A stretch of DNA of 64,000 bases from Agarivorans litoreus (GCF_019649015.1 NZ_BLPI01000001.1:2435001-2499000); one strand, 5' to 3'; positions 25,357 through 35,540 are shown, counted from the first letter of the stretch. Made by a program: numbers and translations. The notes: generated by a model from the sequence alone, not told the origin.

Positions 25357-26784
25357 ATGATTATTGAAGATTTACACTTACTGGCTGGTCAGCATCAGTT
25401 AGCGATAAAACGCTGGGAGTTAAAAGCTGGCGAGCACTGGGCGATCTTTGGTCACAGTGGTAGTGGTAAATCTTTGTTGGGTGCTTGGTTGGTGGGAGAC
25501 TTAGTAGCCGAGCGGGCCACCTTCAGCCAACAACCGCAGCGTATTGCTTTAGTCTCTTTAGAGCAGCAACAGGCTTTGCTTGAACGCGAGCTCGCCGACG
25601 ATGACAGTGAGTTCACCGATCAAATAGATAGCGGGCACACAGTACTTGCGTTGCTTGAAGCTGGCTGTTGCGAGCCGCGTTTACTTGAGCGAGTGAGCCA
25701 ACAGTGTGATTTAACACATTTACTTAAGCGCGGTTTTCGTTTGTTATCAACGGGCGAAACGCGTCGCCTGATGCTGGCTTTAGCACTGATTAAGCAACCA
25801 CAATTGTTAATTTTAGACGAGCCCTTTGCCGGCTTAGATCTCCGCCACCAACAGCAATTACTCGCTCTGCTTGAACAACTAGCCAAAGAGTGTCAGTTAT
25901 TGATTATTAGCTCGCGTGATGATGAGTTGCCTAGCTCAATTAGTCACGTAGCGGTGCTTGATGAACAAGGCTTAAGCCAGCAACTCACCATTGAGCAATG
26001 GCTACAGCATCCCGAGCGTCAGCAAATGGTACAGCAAGCTGAGCAACAATCTTTGGCTATTGTGCAGGCCTTGCGCGAATTTCAGCAAGTAGAACCGGTT
26101 ACACCCTTATTCGCGATTACTCAAGGCTCGGTGAGTTATGCCGGTGAGACATTGTTTAGTGACTTAGATTGGCAAATACAGCGCGGCGAGCACTGGCAAG
26201 TTCGTGGCCCCAACGGTTGTGGAAAAAGCACCTTGTTGAATCTGATTTTTGGTGACCACCCGCAGTGTTACAGTAACCAAATAGAGGTGATGGGGTTTCG
26301 CCGTGGTAGCGGTGAAAGCATCTGGCAAGTTAAGCAGCATATTGGCATGGTATCGGCCGCCTTGCATTTACAGTATCGGGTCAACTGTAGCGCCCTTGAA
26401 GTGGTGTTGTCGGGTTTGTACGACTCTATTGGTGTTTATCAACAAGCCAGTGAACTTGAGCTTGAACAAGCACGTTTATGGTTACAACTATTTGGTTTGG
26501 CTCACTTAGAAAAACACGACTTTAAAAGCTTGTCTTATGGGCAGCAGCGTTTGTTGATTATTGCTCGCGCCTTGGTGAAAGGGCCGCAACTATTATTGTT
26601 GGACGAGCCTTGCCAAGGCTTAGATTTTTTACAACGTAATACCGTGTTAAAGGCTTTAGAGTTGGTGGCTAAACACAATCTTAGTCAGCTAGTGTATGTT
26701 ACTCACCATCAAGATGATGCCTTACCGAGCATTAAACACTTTATCGATTTTACCGATGGCGCGGTGCATCTAAGTACGCTTTGA
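25357..26784 (+). CDS. modF: ModF-like double-ATPase ABC protein
   Basis: A 475-residue protein with two ABC ATPase domains and no membrane segment, as in E. coli ModF (490 residues), which is associated with molybdate metabolism. Domain 1 has Walker A GHSGSGKS (33-40), signature STGETRRL and Walker B LLILDEPFAG. Domain 2 has Walker A GPNGCGKST near 286-294, signature SYGQQRL and Walker B LLLLDEPCQG. The divergent ATP-grasp gene starts 183 bases away. No modABC is in the window, so the molybdenum link rests on similarity alone. Confidence 0.8.
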   Translation: MIIEDLHLLAGQHQLAIKRWELKAGEHWAIFGHSGSGKSLLGAWLVGDLVAERATFSQQPQRIALVSLEQQQALLERELADDDSEFTDQIDSGHTVLALLEAGCCEPRLLERVSQQCDLTHLLKRGFRLLSTGETRRLMLALALIKQPQLLILDEPFAGLDLRHQQQLLALLEQLAKECQLLIISSRDDELPSSISHVAVLDEQGLSQQLTIEQWLQHPERQQMVQQAEQQSLAIVQALREFQQVEPVTPLFAITQGSVSYAGETLFSDLDWQIQRGEHWQVRGPNGCGKSTLLNLIFGDHPQCYSNQIEVMGFRRGSGESIWQVKQHIGMVSAALHLQYRVNCSALEVVLSGLYDSIGVYQQASELELEQARLWLQLFGLAHLEKHDFKSLSYGQQRLLIIARALVKGPQLLLLDEPCQGLDFLQRNTVLKALELVAKHNLSQLVYVTHHQDDALPSIKHFIDFTDGAVHLSTL

Positions 26785-26832
26785 GCGTGGCACTATGCTG
26801 CAAATTAATCTCTAGTCCACAGGAGTAATAAG

Positions 26833-27204
26833 ATGAGTTGGTATATAGCGGTTCTTAAAAAATACTTGGTGTTTAATGGGCGCGCTCGACGCAAAGAATA
26901 TTGGATGTTTGTGCTTTTCAACAGCATCATCGGAGTGATACTAAGTTTAATTGACCAAGTTACCGGAACCGTTAATCTTGAATCTGGCTTAGGGGTATTG
27001 GGCAGTATTTATACCTTGGCGGTCTTGCTGCCTTCTCTGGCGGTGGCGGTGCGTAGGCTACATGATACCGGGCGCAGTGGCTGGTGGTTGTTTATATTAT
27101 TCCTGCCAATTATTGGCGTATTAGTGCTGTTATTTTTCTTTTTGTCTGACAGCGAAAGTGCAGCCAATGCTTATGGGGAAAACCCTAAAGCTCAAGCTGT
27201 TTAA
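26833..27204 (+). CDS. DUF805 family membrane protein
   Basis: A 123-residue inner-membrane protein of the DUF805 (YhaH/YhaI) family. The N-terminal WYIAVLKKYLVFNGRARRKEYWMF motif is diagnostic, followed by three or four helices and the loop RRLHDTGRSGWW (about 77-88). GGAGTAATAAG precedes the ATG at 26833. Function of the family is unknown. It sits 48 bases after modF and 27 before the metallopeptidase-like gene. Confidence 0.9.
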   Translation: MSWYIAVLKKYLVFNGRARRKEYWMFVLFNSIIGVILSLIDQVTGTVNLESGLGVLGSIYTLAVLLPSLAVAVRRLHDTGRSGWWLFILFLPIIGVLVLLFFFLSDSESAANAYGENPKAQAV

Positions 27205-27231
27205 CGTTTACTATGTGGTGTTGGCCAATAA

Positions 27232-28038
27232 ATGCATGCAAATGAAACCAGTGGTGTAGGGCTAAATCGCCAATACTATCGGCGTGGCCCTGATTACCGC
27301 CATGGTGATAGCGTAGACTTTGTCGATATTAAGCATACTTTTGGCTTTGCTGGTTTAGCGATAGGCGCTTGGGTTAATAAACAAGAGAAACAACGTGCTG
27401 CAGAGCTAATCTTTGATGCCTTAGCCGATTTGGCATTTTTGCTTAATTTGCCTCCGGTCGCACTAGGTTTAAGAGGTAGCTTAAATTTGGCTTTTGGCAC
27501 CGGTGGTCAAGCTAATGTTCAAGCTCACTATGCCCCTGCGAGTAAAACTCTCGCACTTGCTAAAAATGCTGGCGCTGGCGCTCTAGCTCATGAGTGGTGG
27601 CATGCTTTCGACAACTACATGGCCGCAAAATTATTTTGCCAGCCTGCCGAGCGCAACGAGTTTGCTTCGACTCGCTGGCTGGCCGATGATAAGCAGCATC
27701 CCCATGCTTTAAACCAGTTACTTGATCAGCTGTTTGCTGCGGTGTTTTTAAGCGAGCAAGGGCAAAATCTACATCCTTATGTAAGCCGCTCAGTGGCCTT
27801 AGATAAGCAACTCGGGCTGCGTTATTTTAGCTTGCCTACAGAAATGATGGCGCGGGCGTTTGAAGCATGGATTCAAAGTCGTAACGATATCAAAAACAGC
27901 TACTTAGTGAGTGGTACCAAGCAAACTGAATTAGCCAAACAAGGAGCCTATCCCGATGATCGGCATCTATTGCTGATAGGTGATAGTGCGTTGCAATACT
28001 TCGAAACATTGGGGCGCGCACTAGGATTCAGAGCATAG
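27232..28038 (+). CDS. CLCA_X-like putative zinc metallopeptidase
   Basis: A 268-residue protein with HEWWHAFDNYMA at about 121-132, an HExxH zinc motif in the context seen in proteins annotated as CLCA_X family. Upstream are GLRGSLNLAFGTGG and a stretch preceding ALAHEWWH. A third zinc ligand is probably a Glu or His in the C-terminal half, in or near TEMMARAFEAW. No signal peptide, so cytoplasmic. The start at 27232 lacks a strong ribosome binding site. Protease activity is inferred from the motif and was not deduced from substrates. Confidence 0.72.
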   Translation: MHANETSGVGLNRQYYRRGPDYRHGDSVDFVDIKHTFGFAGLAIGAWVNKQEKQRAAELIFDALADLAFLLNLPPVALGLRGSLNLAFGTGGQANVQAHYAPASKTLALAKNAGAGALAHEWWHAFDNYMAAKLFCQPAERNEFASTRWLADDKQHPHALNQLLDQLFAAVFLSEQGQNLHPYVSRSVALDKQLGLRYFSLPTEMMARAFEAWIQSRNDIKNSYLVSGTKQTELAKQGAYPDDRHLLLIGDSALQYFETLGRALGFRA

Positions 28039-28181
28039 AAGATTTGTTGAAAACTCTTTGAATTGTTTCATCTCTGCCGATGCTAAATAAGTTTTCTATT
28101 CACAAATTAATCAAGGATCGTATACTTGTTGGTCTTGTTAATGAAATTTAACAAGACTCCTAGGGAATTAGGGAACAGGGA

Positions 28182-29222
28182 ATGTTGCGACTATTATCTA
28201 TCGTTTTATTGGCTTTTACTTGGTTTAATGCTGCCTTCGCGCAAGAAAAAGTGGATTTGCGTGTACTCGCTTGGCCGGGTTACGCCGATGCTGATATGGT
28301 GGCTGACTTTGAAAAGCGTTATAAGGTTAAAGTTAAAGTCAGCTACATTACCAGTGATGATGAAATGTGGCTGAGAATGGGCCATAAAAACGGCGAGAAC
28401 TACGATGTTTTTGCGGTAAATACTGCCGAGTTACAGCGCTACATTGATGCCAAACTGGCTAGGCCTTTAAATCCCCAGGCCATCGGCAATATAGCCAAAC
28501 AGTTACCGCGGTTTGCTACTTTAGAAGAGATCCCTGGAGTCACTCGCGATGGGCTGGTTTATGCTATTCCCTATACCTATTCTGAGATGGGCCTCATCTA
28601 CAATAAAAACTATTTTGAGCAGCCGCCTACCAGTTGGAAAATCATGTGGGACCCACAATATCAAGGTAAGGTGCTGGCATACAATGGGAGTGCCCACAAC
28701 TATTCTTTAGCTGGTATGGTGCAAGGCCTTGATAACCCTTTTCAACAATCTAACCAGCAATTTAACAAAAGCACCGAATTATTGTTGGCGCTTAGGCGTA
28801 ATGCGCTTACTTTTTATAGTTCACCAGAAGAAGCCTCTGAGTTTTATAATCAAGAGTCGGTCGCTTTAGTATTTGCTAACTATGGCGCCCAGCAACTTAA
28901 GCAGTTACAAGATGCTGGAGCCGATATTAGTTATGTTATTCCCCAAGAGGGAGCCTTAGCATGGTTAGATTGCTGGGCACTGTCTAGCGGAGTTAAAAAT
29001 AAAGATCTCGCCCATAAATGGATTGATTTCACCCTAGAGCCTTGGGTTAGTCAGTTACTTACCGAGCGCCAAGGCTTAGCGAATACCATTGTGCAAGATA
29101 ACCGCTCGGTTGCTGAAGACAAAATCATTTGGTTAGAGGAGGTGGAAGATCATCAGCTGCGCAGTGAGTTTTGGGAAAACATTCTTAGCGGCAAAACCTT
29201 GCAAATGATGAGTTTGCCATGA
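28182..29222 (+). CDS. PotD/NspS-like periplasmic binding protein
   Basis: A 346-residue periplasmic protein of the spermidine/putrescine-binding (PotD, SBP_bac type 2) family. Signal peptide 1-20 ends FAQE; the mature part begins with LRVLAWPGYADADMVADFEKRY, then VSYITSDDEMWLRM and YAIPYTYSEMGLIYN. No polyamine permease or ATPase genes follow. Instead its stop overlaps the start of a diguanylate cyclase (ATGA), the arrangement of nspS-mbaA in Vibrio cholerae, where NspS senses norspermidine or spermidine and signals to a c-di-GMP enzyme. The ligand is predicted to be a polyamine or similar cation, unproven. Confidence 0.85.
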   Translation: MLRLLSIVLLAFTWFNAAFAQEKVDLRVLAWPGYADADMVADFEKRYKVKVKVSYITSDDEMWLRMGHKNGENYDVFAVNTAELQRYIDAKLARPLNPQAIGNIAKQLPRFATLEEIPGVTRDGLVYAIPYTYSEMGLIYNKNYFEQPPTSWKIMWDPQYQGKVLAYNGSAHNYSLAGMVQGLDNPFQQSNQQFNKSTELLLALRRNALTFYSSPEEASEFYNQESVALVFANYGAQQLKQLQDAGADISYVIPQEGALAWLDCWALSSGVKNKDLAHKWIDFTLEPWVSQLLTERQGLANTIVQDNRSVAEDKIIWLEEVEDHQLRSEFWENILSGKTLQMMSLP

Positions 29223-30949
29223 TCAATTCAATTTCTCTGCGTTTTGGACTTTGGTTTGCCGGCTTTGGTATTTTGGCCTCGGTGGTTACTGCTGCGGTTA
29301 GTTACCATGAGAGCCGCGGGTTGTTAGCCGAAAGCGCAGAGCGAGAATTAGCAACCACCACTCAGATCTTAGCTCGGGAGTTTGGAACTAGCATTGAAGA
29401 AATAACCAAAGATGTATTGTTTTTAAGCTCTATTCCTCAAACCGTGGGTTATTTTGGCGCCTCTAATCAAGATGAACTTGCTAAGCAGCTGAAGGATATT
29501 TTTAAGCAAAAGCTCAATTTAAATCCTTCTTATTTTCAGTTGCGTTTTATTGGCGCCGACAACTTTGGTCGTGAATTAATTCGAGTTGATAGACTGAGTG
29601 ATGGCTTGGTCTCTATTCCCGATGCGAGCTTAGAAGAAAAAGCTCATTATCCTTATGTTTTCCGCACATTGCGATTAAATGTAGGCGAAAGCTATTTGTC
29701 GGATGTAGACATTCATAATGAGAAAGGCGTCGAACTGGGCTTGCATCAACCTACCTTAAAAATTGCTTCGCCGGTATATGTAGAGGGGAAAGCCCTTGGC
29801 TTGGTGGTGGTGAATGTGGGCTTGACGCGTTTGTTTAGCCAAATGCAGGCCGATTTACCTGAAGGGGTTGCCATCTACTTAGCCAACCAAAAAGGCGATT
29901 ACTTAGTTAATCCTAATCCTGATAAACAGTTTGGTTTTCATTTTGGCCACCGCTATTTAATGCAGCGTGACTTTCCGCAGATGGAGGTGCTATTTAGCGA
30001 TTTGCAGCCAATTACTTTTGTACTGGACCCCTCTGCAGTCTACAAGTATGAGCGAGCAGTGTCTTTTACTCCATTATTTTATGGACCAAAGTCTAGCCCT
30101 AAAATGGCGGTGCTTGGATTGGCTAGCCCTTTACCTACGCTAAGTCATATTATTGATTCCCTTGCAGGCTCAATGATTAAGGTATGTTTAGCTTTAAGCT
30201 TACTGGGGCTATTCACCTCATTATTCTTTGCCAAGGTGTTGTCTCAGCCTATTCGTAATATGGTGATAGCGGTAAACTCATTTTCTAAAGGTAAGCTACC
30301 AGCTGCGCAACTATTGCCTAGTGAGCGAAAGGACGAAATTGGTTTATTGGCCAATACCTTTAAAGCGATGTCGCGGCAAATTAACAAACAAATAGTTGAG
30401 CTTAAAGATAATGAGATTAATCTACGCTATATGGCCAGTCACGATAGTTTAACGGGGTTGCCAAACCGCAGTTTATTCTTAGAGCAACTGCGTGCTGCAA
30501 TTCATCGTGCCGAGGTAGCACAGCATAGCCTCGCAGTGGTGTTCATTGATTTGGATAATTTTAAACAAGTTAATGATAATTTGGGCCATGAAGCGGGTGA
30601 CCTCTTGTTAAAACAGGTCGCAATGGTGTTGCGCGATTCCATTCGCTCGGGGGATTCGGTAGCCCGTTTTGCTGGTGATGAATTTATGCTGGCTCTAGAG
30701 TCAATTTCCGAGCCTGAAGAGACCAATGAAGTGGTTGGCACTGTGCTACGCCGCTTGGCTCAGGAAATTAGTTTGGGGGTGCATATTCAGCCAGTTTATG
30801 CCAGCGTAGGTATTAGTATGTACCCAGCAGATGGCAACGACCCAGAGTTATTAGTGCGTAATGCCGATGCGGCGATGTATCAAGCCAAGTCTAATGGCCG
30901 TAATCAATTTAGTTATTATGCTCTAGATGAACCTTCTGCAATAGGTTAG
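29219..30949 (+). CDS. Membrane diguanylate cyclase paired with an NspS-like protein
   Basis: A 576-residue inner-membrane protein. TM1 is at about 8-28, a large periplasmic dCache-like sensor extends to about 310, TM2 is at about 318-340, HAMP follows (340-395), and GGDEF covers about 405-570. The catalytic motif is AGDEF (485-489), a variant seen in some active cyclases, and the I-site RSGD is at 476-479. Unlike MbaA, there is no EAL domain, so only synthesis of c-di-GMP is expected. The start overlaps the upstream stop by four bases. Its large sensor probably contacts the binding protein. Confidence 0.9.
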   Translation: MINSISLRFGLWFAGFGILASVVTAAVSYHESRGLLAESAERELATTTQILAREFGTSIEEITKDVLFLSSIPQTVGYFGASNQDELAKQLKDIFKQKLNLNPSYFQLRFIGADNFGRELIRVDRLSDGLVSIPDASLEEKAHYPYVFRTLRLNVGESYLSDVDIHNEKGVELGLHQPTLKIASPVYVEGKALGLVVVNVGLTRLFSQMQADLPEGVAIYLANQKGDYLVNPNPDKQFGFHFGHRYLMQRDFPQMEVLFSDLQPITFVLDPSAVYKYERAVSFTPLFYGPKSSPKMAVLGLASPLPTLSHIIDSLAGSMIKVCLALSLLGLFTSLFFAKVLSQPIRNMVIAVNSFSKGKLPAAQLLPSERKDEIGLLANTFKAMSRQINKQIVELKDNEINLRYMASHDSLTGLPNRSLFLEQLRAAIHRAEVAQHSLAVVFIDLDNFKQVNDNLGHEAGDLLLKQVAMVLRDSIRSGDSVARFAGDEFMLALESISEPEETNEVVGTVLRRLAQEISLGVHIQPVYASVGISMYPADGNDPELLVRNADAAMYQAKSNGRNQFSYYALDEPSAIG

Positions 30950-31407
30950 GCCACCCTATCAAAATGGCGTTGCATCATCTGGGGTTTATTGTTTGTTAGC
31001 TCGAAATTTTTAGCTGCCTTAAAGCCTTGTAGGTTTAACCATTGCGTTGCGCTAGTGACTTCAACAAAAACCTGTTTAGTATAATGTTGTTCCGCAGGTA
31101 GCATCCGCCTAAGTTGGTATTGTTTGAGCGGCGAAAAGCTAAATACTTGCGCAACATGGCTCATTCCAGTTTGAATACACCATTGCTGTAGTTCACTGAT
31201 TGCCAGCTCTGCCTCCGGCACAGCTAATTCCCATTGTTCTAACAATACTAAATGTGCCCAAGGTGCTGATAGTGATTGCCCAATACGTTTAAAGTCTTCA
31301 GCAAAGTGCTCACTAACAGCTTGATTCCACGCGCCTTGAGCGCTGGCAATTAGTAAATTGTCGAGCAGGTATAGCTGGTAGTCGCCGTGAAGTGGTTCTG
31401 TGCTCAT
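30946..31407 (-). CDS. Hypothetical protein
   Basis: A 153-residue soluble protein with no signal peptide or membrane helix. Its pattern of about four strands and helices, with DNLLIASAQGAWNQAVSEHF, recalls STAS/SpoIIAA-like domains, but I cannot assign it. The start is uncertain: ATG at 31407 or an in-frame TTG at 31446; neither has a good ribosome binding site. Its stop overlaps that of the convergent cyclase gene. It is about 68 bases beyond the xylH stop on the same strand, upstream of nothing obvious. Confidence 0.55.
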   Translation of the reverse strand: MSTEPLHGDYQLYLLDNLLIASAQGAWNQAVSEHFAEDFKRIGQSLSAPWAHLVLLEQWELAVPEAELAISELQQWCIQTGMSHVAQVFSFSPLKQYQLRRMLPAEQHYTKQVFVEVTSATQWLNLQGFKAAKNFELTNNKPQMMQRHFDRVA

Positions 31408-31513
31408 AGAGATGTTGGCTAGTTGATAATGTTTAAGTTTAGCCAAGATTGTTAGCTAAGCCAGCCTTTTGCTTTGTAGGCTAGGGCCGGCTTTTATTAG
31501 GTAAATTATCAGT

Positions 31514-32692
31514 TTAAGCGCGCTTCTTACTGGCTACATCCATCCAAACCGCTAATAGCAAGATGCTACCTTTGATGATGGATTGCCAATATGTTGGTAC
31601 ATCCATCATGCTCATGCCGTTGTCTAAGCTGGCCATAATAAATGCGCCCATCACTGCGCCAAATACTGTGCCCACCCCACCGGCTAAACTGGTTCCGCCA
31701 ATCACACAGGCCGCAATGGCGTCTAACTCAGCAATGTTACCAGCAGATGGAGAACCCGCGCCTAAACGTGAAGCCAAAATTAAGCCCGCCACGCCCACCA
31801 ATAAGCCATTAATTGCAAATACAGATAGCTTGGTGCGCTCAACGTTGATGCCAGATAAACGGCTGGCTTCAAGGTTGCCACCAATAGCGTAAATACGGCG
31901 ACCGAAGGCGGTTTTCTTGGCCATAAAGGCAGCGGCAAACATCAGCACTACCAGCAATAATACTGGAGTAGGAACACCGCGGTAGTCGTTTAATAGTAAT
32001 ACCGTGCCTAGGGCGAAGATGGCAATCAGGCCAAACTTGAATATATCTCCAGTGACGGGCTTATTACTTAGTTTGTGCTCCGAGCGAGTTTTACGCAGTT
32101 TTCCTTGCCAAGCAAAAAAGACTGCCAGCGCACCTACGGTGGTGATTAGTGAGAACATGTCTGGCAAGTAGCTTTGGCCAATAATGCCCATATCTGGGGT
32201 TGTTGGAGCAACCGTGCTACCGCCAGTAATGCCGATTAAAATCCCCCTAAAGGCCAGTAAGCCGGCTAGGGTAACAATAAACGATGGTACTTTGCGGTAG
32301 GCTACCCACCAACCATTCCACAGGCCGAGTAAAAAGCCAGCACTTAAAGTAAGCACAATGGTGAGTGGTAAAGGCAATTGCCACCACACATCCATAATGG
32401 CAGCTGCGCCGCCTAATAGGCCCATCATTGAGCCAACTGATAAATCAATCTCTGCCGAGATGATCACAAACACCATGCCAATAGCGAGTATCCCGGTTAT
32501 GGCCGTTTGGCGTAGTAAATTAGAGATGTTACGTGGGGTAAGATAGCTGCCCTCGGTGGCAAAGTAGAAAAACAGCATAATTACCGCAATAGCGGCAAAC
32601 ATCACCAATACTTGTAACTTCATTTTCTTTAAATTACTCATCAAGTTCACCTTGTTTGTGGTGCTATTGATGGTTGTTTCTTGACTAGACAT
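31514..32692 (-). CDS. xylH: Xylose ABC transporter, permease
   Basis: A 392-residue inner-membrane permease of the ribose/xylose (BPD_transp_2) class with ten or more helices. Landmarks are [32 protein letters not shown] and the late [18 protein letters not shown] loop that contacts the ATPase. The length matches E. coli XylH (393). It follows xylG by five bases and closes the xylFGH operon that imports D-xylose. The N-terminal 18 residues are polar. Confidence 0.95.
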   Translation of the reverse strand: MSSQETTINSTTNKVNLMSNLKKMKLQVLVMFAAIAVIMLFFYFATEGSYLTPRNISNLLRQTAITGILAIGMVFVIISAEIDLSVGSMMGLLGGAAAIMDVWWQLPLPLTIVLTLSAGFLLGLWNGWWVAYRKVPSFIVTLAGLLAFRGILIGITGGSTVAPTTPDMGIIGQSYLPDMFSLITTVGALAVFFAWQGKLRKTRSEHKLSNKPVTGDIFKFGLIAIFALGTVLLLNDYRGVPTPVLLLVVLMFAAAFMAKKTAFGRRIYAIGGNLEASRLSGINVERTKLSVFAINGLLVGVAGLILASRLGAGSPSAGNIAELDAIAACVIGGTSLAGGVGTVFGAVMGAFIMASLDNGMSMMDVPTYWQSIIKGSILLLAVWMDVASKKRA

Positions 32693-32697
32693 GTTTG

Positions 32698-34221
32698 TTA
32701 CTCCTCGGCCAACGCGCAGTCCATCACCATTTCTTGGCTCAGGTTTTGATTGTCTAGAAGGCCTTTCAATTTACCTTCATGCATCACTAATACTCGGTCA
32801 CTAATGCCTAATACTTCCGGCAATTCGGAGGACACCATAATGATGCTGATCCCTTGTTTAACCAATTGATACATCAACTTATAAATTTCATATTTTGCCC
32901 CTACATCGATGCCTCTAGTGGGTTCATCAAGGATCAAAATACGCGGTTGTAATAATAAGAATTTGGCTAAAATGGCTTTTTGTTGGTTGCCTCCACTTAG
33001 GCTTTTTATGGCCAACTCTGGGGACGCTGTTTTTACTTTAAGGCGTTGAATGGATTGTTCAATGGCTGTTTGTTCAGCTGATTCATTGACGGTTTGGCCT
33101 AAGCCACTAAACATGTTTAAACCGGCTAGGGTAATGTTTTGGCCTACTCCCATAATTGGCACAATGCCATGGCGTTTACGATCTTCGGGCACCATAGCAA
33201 TGCCGTGATTTAAAGCATCGCGATTGTGGCGAATTTTTATCGGTTTTCCATCTAGCTCCACAGGGCATTGATAAATGCCTTCGTAAGAACCAAATAAACA
33301 CTGCATAAGTTCGGTACGGCCCGAACCCACCAAACCAGCTACGCCCAAAATCTCACCCTTACGTAGACTAAAACTCACTTGGTCTACTTGTTTAAGATTG
33401 GACGACTTGCTTAATTGGGCATTAACCGGCCCAACCTTGAGGATCACTTCGCCAATAGGATGCTCTTCGCGAGGAAACAGTTGTTTAAGTTCACGGCCCA
33501 CCATCATGCTGATTATGTCGTCGGTGCTCATGATGTTGGCGTTTTGAGTGCCGATATGTTCACCATCGCGAATGATGCAAATTCGGTCAGATATCTCTTT
33601 TACTTCATTGAGTTTGTGAGAGATGTAAACACAACTTACGCCTTCACTGCGTAGCTGTTTAACAATGTCTAACAACACCCGTGTTTCGGATTCTGTTAGA
33701 GGCGCACTAGGTTCATCCAGCACTAATACTTCGGCTTTTTTAGATAAGGCTTTGGCAATTTCTACCAGTTGCTGTTGGCCAACCCCTAATTCTCGAATAA
33801 GCGTGTCGGGTGAAACATCTAGTTTTACCCGTTTAAGCAAATCTTCGGTTTGCTTAAACATGGCACTGTGATCAAGTACCCCATAACTGGTGATTTCGGC
33901 ACCAAGAAAAATATTCTCTAAAATAGACAGCTCTTTAACCAGCGTGAGCTCTTGGTGAATGATGGCAATGCCCTTTGCCTCGCTATCGCGAATATTGCGC
34001 GAAACAAGCGGTTCGCCTTTATAAATAATTTGTCCTTCATAACTACCATGGGGATGAACGCCGGTTAGCACCTTCATTAAGGTGGACTTCCCAGACCCGT
34101 TCTCGCCGCAAAGCGAGACAACTTCGCCACGTTCTAAGTTGAAACTTACCCCATTAAGCGCAATCACTCCGGAGAATTTTTTAACGATGTCAGACATCAT
34201 CAATAAGCTGCTTTGGCTCAT
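32698..34221 (-). CDS. xylG: Xylose ABC transporter, ATP-binding protein
   Basis: A 507-residue double ATPase that powers xylose uptake. Walker [10 protein letters not shown] lies at about 39-47, the first signature [15 protein letters not shown] near 143-157 and Walker [12 protein letters not shown] just after. The second half has [16 protein letters not shown] and [19 protein letters not shown]. The degenerate second Walker A is usual for the sugar ABC group. Located between xylF and xylH; a stem-loop separates it from xylF. Confidence 0.95.
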   Translation of the reverse strand: MSQSSLLMMSDIVKKFSGVIALNGVSFNLERGEVVSLCGENGSGKSTLMKVLTGVHPHGSYEGQIIYKGEPLVSRNIRDSEAKGIAIIHQELTLVKELSILENIFLGAEITSYGVLDHSAMFKQTEDLLKRVKLDVSPDTLIRELGVGQQQLVEIAKALSKKAEVLVLDEPSAPLTESETRVLLDIVKQLRSEGVSCVYISHKLNEVKEISDRICIIRDGEHIGTQNANIMSTDDIISMMVGRELKQLFPREEHPIGEVILKVGPVNAQLSKSSNLKQVDQVSFSLRKGEILGVAGLVGSGRTELMQCLFGSYEGIYQCPVELDGKPIKIRHNRDALNHGIAMVPEDRKRHGIVPIMGVGQNITLAGLNMFSGLGQTVNESAEQTAIEQSIQRLKVKTASPELAIKSLSGGNQQKAILAKFLLLQPRILILDEPTRGIDVGAKYEIYKLMYQLVKQGISIIMVSSELPEVLGISDRVLVMHEGKLKGLLDNQNLSQEMVMDCALAEE

Positions 34222-34236
34222 CTTAACTCCTAATAG

Positions 34237-34264
34237 AAAGGGCGAGGCGATGGCCCCGCCCTTT
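34237..34264 (-). promoter_or_regulatory. Intercistronic stem-loop between xylF and xylG
   Basis: AAAGGGCG...GCC and GGC...CGCCCTTT arms form a stem of about 12 bp with one mismatch, 16 bases before xylG and 24 after xylF. Such hairpins behind binding-protein genes often stabilise the upstream message or reduce read-through, so more XylF than XylG is made. It lacks a strong U tract. Confidence 0.65.
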
Positions 34265-34287
34265 TGTTACTGCGTAGTAAATAGCGC

Positions 34288-35280
34288 TTACTGATATACG
34301 TCTGCTTTGCTGTGGAAGCCGTCGGCAATCACGGTTTGATCAATATTCGATTTATCTACAGGAATTGGCGTAAGTAGGTAAGAAGGTACGTCTTTAGTAC
34401 CGTTGTTTAAGCTAGAGTTCGACTCTGGCATTTGGCCGTTGCCCATTTGCACTGCCAGCTCTGCTGCAGTGGTGGCGAGCAGTTTAATTGGCTTGTAAAT
34501 GGTCATGGTTTGGGTACCGGCTACTACGCGGCGGCTGGCGGCTAAATCGGCATCTTGACCAGAGATATATACCCTACCAGCTAGCCCTTGTGCGTCTAAT
34601 GCTTGAATAGCACCACCTGCAGTAGAGTCGTTAGAGGCAACAACTACGTCGATGTTATTGTCGTTAGCAGTTAAGGCATTTTCCATGATTTTTAGGGCAT
34701 TCTCGGCTAACCAGCCATCAACCCATTGGTCACCTACTACTTTAATATCACCTTTGTCGATCAGTGGCTGTAGGATGTTCATTTGCCCTTGGCGGAACAA
34801 CTTCGCGTTGTTATCAACTGGCGAACCGCCCATTAGAAAAAAGTTGCCATCGGCTTTGTGCTTAATTAATGCTTCGGCTTGTAGTTCACCTACTTTTTCG
34901 TTATCGAAAGATAAGTAAAAATCGATGTCGGCATTGTTAATTAGGCGATCATAAGCCAGTACCTGAATGCCCTCAGATTTAGCTTCGGCGATCACATTAG
35001 ACAATACTTTTCCGTTATAGGGAATTATCACTAGTACGTCTACGCCACGAGAAATCATGTTCTCAATTTGAGAAATCTGGGCGGTTTCATTACTGTTGGA
35101 CGATTGAACATACACTTTGGCACCAAGTTCTTCGGCTTTCTCAACAAAAAAGTCTCGGTCTTTTTGCCAGCGCTCTAGGCGAAGATCATCGATGGCCAAG
35201 CCGATTTTTACGGTTTTGGCAAATGCTGGGGCGGAAACGGCTAACGCGACTGTGCACAATAGAGTGATCAGCTTTTTCAT
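34288..35280 (-). CDS. xylF: Xylose-binding periplasmic protein
   Basis: A 330-residue periplasmic protein with a signal peptide (1-21, ending APAFA) and mature start TVKIGLAIDDLRLERWQKDRD, the XylF signature. Further typical segments are VDVLVIIPYNGKVLSNVI, VLAYDRLINNADIDFYLSFDN and VYISGQDADLAA. E. coli XylF is 330 residues. It captures D-xylose for XylGH. First gene of xylFGH, preceded by a region with CRP-like and palindromic sites. Confidence 0.96.
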   Translation of the reverse strand: MKKLITLLCTVALAVSAPAFAKTVKIGLAIDDLRLERWQKDRDFFVEKAEELGAKVYVQSSNSNETAQISQIENMISRGVDVLVIIPYNGKVLSNVIAEAKSEGIQVLAYDRLINNADIDFYLSFDNEKVGELQAEALIKHKADGNFFLMGGSPVDNNAKLFRQGQMNILQPLIDKGDIKVVGDQWVDGWLAENALKIMENALTANDNNIDVVVASNDSTAGGAIQALDAQGLAGRVYISGQDADLAASRRVVAGTQTMTIYKPIKLLATTAAELAVQMGNGQMPESNSSLNNGTKDVPSYLLTPIPVDKSNIDQTVIADGFHSKADVYQ

Positions 35281-35446
35281 GTTTTGGCTCCTTGCTATAT
35301 AGCTTTTTGTTATTTTTAGCTAATTGTAGGGTGTAGAGGTAATCCCAAAAACTCATTCCTCGTCAACCAGATTAGGCTCAATTTGGATACTCACCAATGA
35401 TGCTTTTTTGTACAGCTATAATGTTTATTCACATTAAATGTCATTA

Positions 35447-35462
35447 TGTGACAAGTCTCAAG
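35447..35462 (-). promoter_or_regulatory. CRP-like site upstream of xylF
   Basis: TGTGACAAGTCTCAAG matches the CRP consensus TGTGA-N6-TCACA at eight of ten positions. It lies about 30-45 bases upstream of the proposed xylF -10, fitting catabolite activation of xylose uptake. Prediction only. Confidence 0.45.
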
Positions 35463-35473
35463 AAAACGTTTTC
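35462..35473. promoter_or_regulatory. Palindromic operator candidate GAAAACGTTTTC
   Basis: A perfect 12-base palindrome with a CG centre, typical in form for LacI-family operators, sits next to the CRP-like site before xylF. No LacI-type repressor with a HTH is in the window; the XylR proteins here are AraC-type. The binding protein is therefore unknown. Confidence 0.4.
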
Positions 35474-35540
35474 CTTTGGCGGGCGTTTTTTAAGAATTAC
35501 TAAAACTTGGCACTATAGTTGAGTCACACTTTTACTTATA

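Noticed and set aside
31563-31892. 109-codon frame opposite xylH
   Set aside because: It is antisense to a conserved permease and consists of Pro/Ala/Thr-rich text expected from the complementary strand.
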